12,035 bases of DNA. It comes from JBPBQZ01 sp050955105 (lineage in GTDB: Bacteria; Pseudomonadota; Gammaproteobacteria; Burkholderiales; Burkholderiaceae). Location of the stretch: NCBI GenBank assembly GCA_050955105.1, contig JBPBQZ010000155.1, positions 1-12,035 on the forward strand, read 5' to 3'. Under the pieces are notes generated by a model, which saw only the letters and a list, made by a program, of their open reading frames with translations, had not been told where the DNA came from and ran no database searches. The translations under genes and the position numbers were made by a program. This document shows positions 6,382-12,035 of the stretch, piece by piece (position 1 is the stretch's first letter; every line of letters begins with the position of its first letter).

Positions 6382-7176
6382 ATGGATTTCCAGCATATCG
6401 AGATACGTATCGATGACAGCGTGATCTGGGCCACACTCAATCGCCCCGAACAACTCAATGCACTCAATACCAAGCTGATCGAAGAACTGACCTGTTTTTT
6501 TCGCCAGCTGGCGCTGCGACCTGACTTGCGAGTAGTTATCCTGCAGGCCGCGGGGCGCGCGTTTTGTGCCGGCGCCGATCTCAAGGAGCGCGGCAGCAGC
6601 GCGCAAATGGGCGTAATAACAGGCCTGGCCAAGCAACGCAGTGTGCGCGAGATCATCCTGGCGATGCGACGGTGTCCGCAACCCATCATCAGCATCGTGC
6701 AAGGTGCGGCGAGCGGCGGCGGTTTTGCGTTGGCCCTGGCTGCCGATATTCGCTTGGGTACGCCAGACGCGCGCATGAATGCGGCCTTCATCCGCATCGG
6801 CCTGAGTGCCTGCGACGTGGGGGTCAGCTACTTCCTGCCGCGCATGGTGGGTAGCTCGGTCGCGGCCGAATATATGCTGACGGGGCGCTTCATGGATGCG
6901 CAGCGGGCGCTCGCTCTGGGACTCTTCAGCCGGGTCGGCCCGCTGGAAGAACTCCGTAGCGAAGCCGCCTCGATGGCGGCGGATATGCTGCTGACCAGTC
7001 CGCTCGGTTTGCGTCTGACGAAAGACGCGCTTGGTTTGACGATCGACGCCAACAGTCTGGAAGCCGCGATGGCACTCGAGGACCGCAATCAGATCATGTG
7101 CGCCAACACACAAGATTTCACTGAAGCGAAGTCGGCGTTTCTCGAAAAGCGCACGCCGCGTTTTCAAGACCGCTGA
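6382..7176 (+). CDS. Crotonase-fold protein (enoyl-CoA hydratase/isomerase family) lacking both catalytic Glu
   Basis: The 264-residue protein has the full crotonase fold. Oxyanion-hole segments are AAGRAFCAGADLKERG (56-71) and GAASGGGFALALAAD (108-122). Classical hydratases carry Glu at two positions 20 residues apart (Glu144/Glu164 in the rat enzyme); here these are Ala116 and Phe136, so ordinary water addition is unlikely. Asp145 in SACDVGVSYFLPR aligns, allowing one extra residue, with the catalytic Asp204 of dienoyl-CoA isomerase (LAADVGTLQRLP). An isomerase or other CoA-thioester reaction is therefore possible; hydratase is a family name only. ATG at 6382 is chosen over the in-frame ATG at 6355 because GGGAGGAG (6368-6375) ends 6 nt before it and the protein then starts as family members do (MDFQHIEIRI). 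It follows the thioesterase by 112 bp and precedes the ligase. Confidence 0.88.
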   Translation: MDFQHIEIRIDDSVIWATLNRPEQLNALNTKLIEELTCFFRQLALRPDLRVVILQAAGRAFCAGADLKERGSSAQMGVITGLAKQRSVREIILAMRRCPQPIISIVQGAASGGGFALALAADIRLGTPDARMNAAFIRIGLSACDVGVSYFLPRMVGSSVAAEYMLTGRFMDAQRALALGLFSRVGPLEELRSEAASMAADMLLTSPLGLRLTKDALGLTIDANSLEAAMALEDRNQIMCANTQDFTEAKSAFLEKRTPRFQDR

Positions 7177-7181
7177 TGGCG

Positions 7182-7195
7182 CGCTGACCTCAGCG
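7182..7195 (+). repeat. Small inverted repeat after the crotonase gene
   Basis: CGCTGA-CC-TCAGCG is a perfect 6-bp inverted repeat beginning 6 bp after the stop codon. It is short and has no U-tract. It is listed because the neighbouring genes also have a hairpin just past their stops. The rest of the gap up to 7351 shows only short palindromes (for example GGCTCGAGCC, 7222-7231, and CGCATATGCG, 7338-7347). Confidence 0.3.
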
Positions 7196-7351
7196 ATACC
7201 ACCGGCTGCAAGCACACCAACGGCTCGAGCCTTACCGGCGCGACGAACGGCAGCGGCGTGACGCCTTCGGATCAGGGAAAACGCCAATCAAGCGCGGGTC
7301 GATGCGCCCGCCGCGATCAATCATCGCAAAATGGGCGCGCATATGCGGTAA

Positions 7352-7386
7352 GATTTTTTGAGATGGTGGAGACGCATAAAAAAATC
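7352..7386. promoter_or_regulatory. A/T-run inverted repeat before the acyl-CoA ligase
   Basis: GATTTTTT (7352-7359) and AAAAAATC (7379-7386) are perfect 8-bp complements separated by 19 bp, ending 17 bp before the ligase ATG. On RNA they could form a weak A-U hairpin just upstream of the ribosome site. On DNA they are two A-tracts about two helical turns apart, which can bend DNA or form an operator. No convincing -35/-10 pair is seen in this gap. Confidence 0.35.
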
Positions 7387-7403
7387 ATATCTGGAGGAGT
7401 CCC

Positions 7404-9098
7404 ATGAACAGCCCAACCGAGCTGGCTTCGACGCGCTCGAAATACTGGCCCAAGGGTCTGCCGGTCGACCTGCATTTACCGCGCACCAGTCTGTCCTACA
7501 ACCTGACGGTGGCGGCAACGCGCTATCCAGACAAGCCAGCTTACGTCTATTACGAGAACCCATTCAGCTATTCAGCGATGTTGCGTCAAGCCGAATACGT
7601 GGCTGGTTTTCTGCAGCAACGCTGCGGTGTGGAGCATGGCGACCGCGTATTGTTGATGGGCCAGACTTCGCCCCAGTTCGCCACCGCGGTGCATGCGATC
7701 TTTCGAGCCGATGCGGTGGTGGTGCCGTTCAATCCGATGAACCTGACAGAAGAGATTGCACACGCCCTGAGCGACAGCGGCGCACGCGTCGCGATCGTTG
7801 CGCAAGAATTGTTCGAACGTATCGAACCGTTGTTGGGCGACGCCTTGCAGCATGTGGTGGTGTTCGCTTATAGCGATGCGCTTGCCAAGGATATTCCCGC
7901 CGATGTGCCCGACTGGGTGCGTGCGCCGCGTCGCCCCGTGGCGCATGCCAGTGCCAGCGCCTGGGTCGACGTGCAGGAGGCAGCGCTCGAACCCTCGGCG
8001 CATCGGGCGCGTTCACAAGATGCGGCGCTGATTTGCTACACATCCGGCACCACCGGCAAACCCAAGGGCTGTGTGCACACGCATGCAAGCTTGATGACAG
8101 CAGCGATCACGCCCACCTTGTGGCGTGGCGACCGTCCCGATACGGTGGTGCTGGGCGTCATGCCGATGTTTCATATGCAAGGTATGCAGTCGATCATCAA
8201 CAGCGCCTGCTACGTGGGATGCACGGTGGTGTTGCTGCCGCGCTGGGACGTACGCAGCGCGGCGCGTCTGATCGAGCGCTACCGCGTGCATGTATGGGGC
8301 GTCTCTCCGGCCATGCTGCTCGATCTCTTGGCATTGCCCGATTTGCACGACTACGACATCAGCAGTTTGGCCTTCATCAATGGCGGCGGCGCGGGCTTTC
8401 CCGCGGCAGTCAACAAGCGTCTGACTGAGGAGCTCGGCATTCGCTATCTTGAAGGCTGGGGCATGACCGAGACGGCGTCGATGGCGATGTGCAATCCGCC
8501 CGATCGCACCAAGCGGCAGTGCCTCGGCATTCCGACGTTCGGCGTCGAGGCCTGCGTCATCGATGCCGAGACCGGTGCGGTGCTGGGCGATGGCGAAACC
8601 GGGGAGCTGTGGGTCACAGGTGGGCAAGTGATGCGAGGCTATTGGAATAATCCGACCGCTGACGCCGAGACCTTCCGCGACATCGGCGGCCGCCGTTTCA
8701 TGCGCAGCGGCGACCTGGTGTATCGCGACGATGAAGGCTACTACTTCATGGTCGATCGCCTGAAACGCATGATCAACGCCTCCGGCTTCAAGGTCTGGCC
8801 CGCGGAAGTTGAATCAATGCTGCACCACCATCCGGCCATCAGCGAGGCATGCATCATTGCCACGCGCGACGCACGCCGCGGTGAGGCGGTAAAAGCGGTA
8901 GTGGTATTGCGCAAGGATTACACAGGCGCGGTATCCGAGCAGGACTTGATCGGCTGGACCCGCGAGCAGATGGCATCTTATAAATGTCCGCGCAGCGTCG
9001 ACTTCGTCGAGCGTTTGCCGCGTGGCGGCACAGGCAAGATCGACTGGCGTCGCTTGCAGGACGAAGAAAAGGCGCGCGTGGCCGCGGTGAGCATTTGA
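7404..9098 (+). CDS. AMP-forming acyl-CoA synthetase/ligase (ANL superfamily)
   Basis: Activates a carboxylic acid with ATP and CoA, via an acyl-adenylate, to acyl-CoA plus AMP and pyrophosphate. All core motifs are present in 564 residues: phosphate loop TSGTTGKPKG (213-222), PMFHMQGM substrate-pocket region (254-261), GWGMTETASM (351-360), the SGDLVYRDDEGYYFMVDRLK hinge block (435-454), and the C-terminal catalytic lysine Lys545 in PRGGTGKIDW. There is no signal peptide or membrane segment. GGAGGAG at 7393-7399 supports the ATG at 7404. The gene closes the + strand cluster and converges on the reductase. It is the most likely entry enzyme of the pathway. The acyl pocket cannot be read for chain length; medium- or long-chain, branched or aryl-alkanoic acids are all possible. 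Confidence 0.94.
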   Translation: MNSPTELASTRSKYWPKGLPVDLHLPRTSLSYNLTVAATRYPDKPAYVYYENPFSYSAMLRQAEYVAGFLQQRCGVEHGDRVLLMGQTSPQFATAVHAIFRADAVVVPFNPMNLTEEIAHALSDSGARVAIVAQELFERIEPLLGDALQHVVVFAYSDALAKDIPADVPDWVRAPRRPVAHASASAWVDVQEAALEPSAHRARSQDAALICYTSGTTGKPKGCVHTHASLMTAAITPTLWRGDRPDTVVLGVMPMFHMQGMQSIINSACYVGCTVVLLPRWDVRSAARLIERYRVHVWGVSPAMLLDLLALPDLHDYDISSLAFINGGGAGFPAAVNKRLTEELGIRYLEGWGMTETASMAMCNPPDRTKRQCLGIPTFGVEACVIDAETGAVLGDGETGELWVTGGQVMRGYWNNPTADAETFRDIGGRRFMRSGDLVYRDDEGYYFMVDRLKRMINASGFKVWPAEVESMLHHHPAISEACIIATRDARRGEAVKAVVVLRKDYTGAVSEQDLIGWTREQMASYKCPRSVDFVERLPRGGTGKIDWRRLQDEEKARVAAVSI

Positions 9099-9113
9099 GC
9101 ACGAGGTAGTGAT

Positions 9114-9150
9114 CGGCGCGCGCGGCCGGCGCTCGGTCTCGCGCGCGCTG
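9114..9150. terminator. GC hairpin between the convergent ligase and reductase genes
   Basis: GCGCGCGCG (9116-9124) pairs with CGCGCGCGC (9140-9148), extended outward by one G-T wobble and one C-G pair, with a 15-nt loop. It lies in the 66-bp gap between two convergent genes, where a bidirectional transcription stop would be expected. There is no T-run on either strand, and alternating CG sequence pairs easily by chance in GC-rich DNA, so the role is uncertain. Confidence 0.35.
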
Positions 9151-9164
9151 TCTGCCCCGACGCG

Positions 9165-9926
9165 TTAGCTGCCGCCGCCGTCGATCGCGATATTCTGGCC
9201 ATTGATATAGGGATTGGCGTCCGACACCAGAAACGTCACCACGGCCGCCACGTCTTCCGGCACCGACACCCGGCCGAACGGCGAGCGCGCATCGAGCATA
9301 TGGATATCTTCCGCACCGCGCGCCTTCGCAAGCCGGCGTCCCATCTCGGTTTCAGTCAGCGACGGGCTGACCACGTGCGTGCGCACCCCATGCACGCGTT
9401 CCTCTTTCGACAGCGTTGCCGCCAGCGCTTCGAGCGCGGCCTTCGCCATGTTATAAGGCGCGCCGTTGGCGCTGAGCATGCGCGTGGCGATGCTTGACAC
9501 CATCACGATGTCCGCACGTCCACACTGACGCAGATGGGGCAATGCCAATTGAGATAGCCAATAAGGTGCGAAGGCATCCACGCGCATCACGTGTTCCATC
9601 TCGGCTGGATCGGTATCGATCACGGTTTTGCCGCGACTGCCGATGCCGGCGTTATTGACGAGGATATCCAGCGCGCCGAAGTCGCGCAGCACGGCGTCGA
9701 GCAACGCGACATCGTCTTCACGCTGTTCGACCGCCGCGCGATAGCAGCGGGCTTTGCGCCCCAGCGCTTCGATCTCGCGCACCGTATCGAGTGCGGCCGT
9801 TGCGTCTTTGTTATAGCTCAGCGCGACGTCGGCACCGGCGCGCGCCAAGGCGATCGCAATGGCGCGGCCGATACCACGTCCGCCACCGGTCACCAGCGCA
9901 ATGCGGCCCGCAAGGGAAATCTGCAT
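9165..9926 (-). CDS. Short-chain dehydrogenase/reductase, FabG-like
   Basis: NAD(P)-dependent oxidoreductase of the classical SDR family, 253 residues. It has the cofactor loop TGGGRGIG (13-20), NNAG (91-94), the catalytic Ser145 with Tyr158 and Lys162 (YNMAK), and a C-terminal GQNIAIDGGG. The Asn that usually completes the Asn-Ser-Tyr-Lys tetrad (VN-L motif) appears to be Asp117 (RVDAF). SYNK after the second strand might suit NADPH, but that is weak evidence. The start at 9926 is clear: AAAGGAG lies 7 nt upstream on this strand, although the frame stays open to 9962. It lies 57 bp downstream of rng on the same strand and may be cotranscribed with it. Functionally it could supply the 3-hydroxyacyl-CoA dehydrogenase step of the neighbouring convergent cluster, or be an unrelated ketoreductase. 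Substrate unknown. Confidence 0.88.
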   Translation of the reverse strand: MQISLAGRIALVTGGGRGIGRAIAIALARAGADVALSYNKDATAALDTVREIEALGRKARCYRAAVEQREDDVALLDAVLRDFGALDILVNNAGIGSRGKTVIDTDPAEMEHVMRVDAFAPYWLSQLALPHLRQCGRADIVMVSSIATRMLSANGAPYNMAKAALEALAATLSKEERVHGVRTHVVSPSLTETEMGRRLAKARGAEDIHMLDARSPFGRVSVPEDVAAVVTFLVSDANPYINGQNIAIDGGGS

Positions 9927-9983
9927 CGAGTGTCTCCTTTCACGGCGGGGTCTTCTCAGCAACGCCCAGCCTGTGGATTAACG

Positions 9984-11444
9984 CTACATCAGCACGATGT
10001 CGTACTGCTCCTGCCCCAAACTCGATTCCACGCTCAACGAAACCGGCTTGCCGATAAAGTCGCCCAGCATCGCCAGATGCTGCGACTCTTCCTCGAGGAA
10101 CAGATCCACGACTGCCTGCGATGCGACGATACGGAACTCGCGCGGATCGAACTGCCGCGACTCGCGCAGGATTTCACGCAGGATGTCGTAGCAGACCGTG
10201 CGCGCGGTCTTGATCTGGCCCTTCGACTCGCACACCGGGCAGGGCTCGCACAGCACGTGCGCCAACGACTCGCGCGTGCGCTTGCGCGTCATCTCCAGCA
10301 GGCCGAGTTGCGAAAAGCCATTCACCGTGACGCGCGTGCGATCGCGCGACAGCGATTTATTGAGCTCCGCCAACACCGCATCGCGATGCGTGGCGTTATC
10401 CATATCGATGAAGTCGATGATGATGATGCCGCCCAGATTGCGCAGCCGCAGTTGCCGCGCAATCGTATGCGCCGCTTCCAGATTGGTCTTGAAAATGGTG
10501 TCCGCGAAATTGCGCGCGCCGACAAAGCCGCCGGTGTTCACATCGATGGTCGTCATCGCTTCGGTCTGGTCGATCATCAAATAACCGCCAGACTTGAGAT
10601 CGACGCGCCGCGACAGCGCACGCTGAATTTCCGTCTCGATATTGTACAAATCGAACAAGGGTCGCTCACCGGTGTAGTGATGCAGCCGTTCGCGTACGGA
10701 TGGCGTGAAGATGTCGGCGAACTCGGTCAAGCGCTGGTAGGTTTCGCGTGAATCGATCTGAATGCGGCTGGTTTCGTCATTGACGAAATCTCGCAACACG
10801 CGCTGCGCGAGATCCAGGTCTTGATACAACACGGTGGCAGGACCACGTGTGGTGGCCTGCTGCTGGATCGTCGCCCAGGTCTTGCGCAAATAGGCCACGT
10901 CGTTCGCCAGTTCTTCACTGCTTGCGTCTTCGGCGATGGTGCGCACGATATAGCCGCCTTGCTCGTCGGCCGGCAGCACGGCTTCGAGCCGCGCGCGCAC
11001 CGCCTCGCGTTCGGCTTCACTGGCAATCTTTTGCGAGATACCGATATGCGGGTCTTGCGGCAGATACACCAGCGTGCGGCCGGCGATGCTTATTTGCGTG
11101 GATAGCCGTGCGCCTTTGGTGCCGATCGGATCCTTGATCACCTGCACCATGCGCGTCTGCCCCTCAAACACGGTTCTTTCGATCGGCAGCATCGGTGCGC
11201 CCGGTACCTCGACGCGCGGATGCCAGATATCGGCCACATGCAGGAAGGCGGCGCGTTCAAGCCCGATGTCGATAAACGCCGATTGCATGCCCGGCAACAC
11301 CCGCACGACCTTGCCGAGATAGACGTTGCCGACGCGGCCGCGCGACAAGGTGCGCTCGAGATGCAGCTCTTGCACGGCACCTTGCTGCACCATAGCGACG
11401 CGGGTTTCCTGCGGGGTGACGTTGATCAGTATTTCTTCGTTCAT
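9984..11444 (-). CDS. rng: Ribonuclease G (RNase E/G family)
   Basis: Endoribonuclease cutting AU-rich single-stranded RNA, used in 16S rRNA 5'-end maturation and mRNA decay. The 486-residue length is close to E. coli RNase G (489), and no long RNase E-type C-terminal scaffold follows. In order: an S1 domain (about 38-125, with GNVYLGKVVRVLPGMQSAFIDIGL), the RNase H-like and 5'-sensor region, then the DNase I-like catalytic part with Asp301 (TIDVNTGG) and Asp344 (IIIDFIDM), matching Asp303/Asp346 of RNase E. The zinc-link motif CPVC is at 402-405. The frame is open to 11495, but the conserved start MNEEILINVTPQETRV fixes ATG at 11444. No good ribosome site precedes it, so coupling to maf, 73 bp upstream, or leader-dependent control is possible. 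Confidence 0.97.
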   Translation of the reverse strand: MNEEILINVTPQETRVAMVQQGAVQELHLERTLSRGRVGNVYLGKVVRVLPGMQSAFIDIGLERAAFLHVADIWHPRVEVPGAPMLPIERTVFEGQTRMVQVIKDPIGTKGARLSTQISIAGRTLVYLPQDPHIGISQKIASEAEREAVRARLEAVLPADEQGGYIVRTIAEDASSEELANDVAYLRKTWATIQQQATTRGPATVLYQDLDLAQRVLRDFVNDETSRIQIDSRETYQRLTEFADIFTPSVRERLHHYTGERPLFDLYNIETEIQRALSRRVDLKSGGYLMIDQTEAMTTIDVNTGGFVGARNFADTIFKTNLEAAHTIARQLRLRNLGGIIIIDFIDMDNATHRDAVLAELNKSLSRDRTRVTVNGFSQLGLLEMTRKRTRESLAHVLCEPCPVCESKGQIKTARTVCYDILREILRESRQFDPREFRIVASQAVVDLFLEEESQHLAMLGDFIGKPVSLSVESSLGQEQYDIVLM

Positions 11445-11517
11445 CGGAAGCTTTGCAGCGGTCGCGCGCACGGTTTGCCGGCAGCAGCCGCGCACGCCGG
11501 GCGCTGGGGTGCCGATC

Positions 11518-12035
11518 CTAGCCGACCGTCATGCCCGCGGCCTGCAGCAACTCTGCGGTCTCGAATAGGGGAAGGCCCATGATACCGGAATAGCTTCCCT
11601 CCACGGCCGCGATGAACGCGGCGGCGCGCCCTTGAATCGCATATGCGCCAGCCTTGCCGAAAGGCTCGCCGCTGTCGATATAGCGTTGAATGCGCGCCGC
11701 ATCGAGCGCTGCCATCCGTACTCTGGAAATGGACAGCGCAAATTGCGGAGAGGTGGTGGCGTCGCCGATGCCCGCGGCTGGCGTTACTGCCACCGCCGTC
11801 AACACTTCGTGCCAATTGCCTGAAAGCGCGCCGAGCATGCGGCGCGCGTCGTCGGCGTCGACCGGCTTGCCGAGAATTTCACCATCGATCGAGACGGTGG
11901 TGTCGGCACTGAGAATCGGCGCCGCGGGCAAATGGCCGCTGCGCGCGTCGGCGAAGCGATCTCGCGCGGCGTTTGCCTTGGCGATGCAGACGCGCGACAC
12001 ATAGTCGGCGACGGCTTCACCGGGCAGCACCGCTT
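11518..12035 (-). CDS. maf: Maf-family nucleoside triphosphate pyrophosphatase, 5'-truncated
   Basis: Maf proteins hydrolyse non-canonical or surplus NTPs to NMP and pyrophosphate. The frame runs off the window; the missing N-terminus would carry the LASASPRR segment. The remaining part has SADTTVSIDGEILGKPVD, MLGALSGNWHEVLTAVAV, SGEPFGKAGAYAIQGRAA and VEGSYSGIMGLPLFET, all typical. These blocks resemble the E. coli YhdE subgroup (dTTP/UTP pyrophosphatase) more than the YceF subgroup, by memory of family sequences. The GTG at 12030 is internal, not a start. It lies directly upstream of rng on the same strand, an arrangement common in betaproteobacteria, where rlmH is expected beyond the window edge. 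Confidence 0.95.
   Translation of the reverse strand, partial: AVLPGEAVADYVSRVCIAKANAARDRFADARSGHLPAAPILSADTTVSIDGEILGKPVDADDARRMLGALSGNWHEVLTAVAVTPAAGIGDATTSPQFALSISRVRMAALDAARIQRYIDSGEPFGKAGAYAIQGRAAAFIAAVEGSYSGIMGLPLFETAELLQAAGMTVG

Noticed and set aside
6199..7287. 362-codon open frame on the - strand opposite the crotonase gene
   Set aside because: Antisense shadow with low-complexity Arg/His-rich composition; the + strand gene has all family motifs and a good ribosome site.
9591..10751. 386-codon open frame on the + strand opposite the reductase and rng
   Set aside because: It lies antisense to two clearly conserved genes, is rich in His, Arg and Gln as mirror frames of GC-rich genes are, and shows no family motif.
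11445..11495. Extended N-terminus of RNase G
   Set aside because: The conserved family start begins at MNEEILINV; the upstream residues look like leader sequence translated in frame.
1..12035. Mobile element, CRISPR, toxin-antitoxin, phage or defence system
   Set aside because: No direct-repeat array, transposase, integrase, nuclease-helicase set or small paired ORFs are visible; the window is metabolic plus housekeeping genes.

Overview
The window is GC-rich proteobacterial chromosome. The RNase G and Maf proteins at the right-hand end, and the maf-rng order, suggest a betaproteobacterium, probably Burkholderiales. That rests on remembered family sequences, not on a search. All genes look intact except the two cut by the window edges. 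I see no transposase, integrase, tRNA, rRNA or CRISPR array.

Left part (1-2195, + strand): the 3' part of a CaiB/BaiF (family III) CoA-transferase gene, followed with an ATGA start/stop overlap by an alpha-methylacyl-CoA racemase gene of the same superfamily. Next, on the - strand and overlapping the racemase tail by 26 bp, is a FadR-subfamily GntR regulator (2170-2901). It is divergent from an acyl-CoA dehydrogenase. The 151-bp gap between them holds two overlapping inverted repeats (3010-3033) just before the dehydrogenase, the best operator candidate in the window.

Middle part (3053-9098, + strand): acyl-CoA dehydrogenase, a periplasmic branched-chain-amino-acid-type ABC substrate-binding protein, a PaaI-type hotdog thioesterase, a crotonase-fold protein and an AMP-forming acyl-CoA ligase. 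The gaps are 110-230 bp, wider than in a tight operon. Three of the four genes after the dehydrogenase have a GC-rich hairpin within about 20 bp of the stop codon, without a U-tract. The fourth has a weaker one.

Right part (9165-12035, - strand): a short-chain dehydrogenase/reductase, then rng (RNase G) and the 5'-truncated maf (nucleotide pyrophosphatase), a housekeeping pair. The reductase lies just downstream of rng and converges on the ligase, so it may belong to either group.

Taken together, the genes look like an uptake and acyl-CoA degradation module for a carboxylic acid, probably carrying an alpha-methyl branch. The acid would be imported with help from the binding protein, activated by the ligase or CoA-transferase, epimerised by the racemase, oxidised by the dehydrogenase, and processed by the crotonase-like protein and perhaps the reductase. 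The thioesterase would release CoA. No thiolase and no transporter permease or ATPase is present. Several enzymes differ from textbook relatives at catalytic positions: the crotonase lacks both catalytic Glu, the dehydrogenase has Asp for Glu, the thioesterase has Asn for His, and the regulator appears to lack most FCD metal ligands. The module is probably a specialised branch, not generic beta-oxidation. The substrate cannot be read from the sequence.
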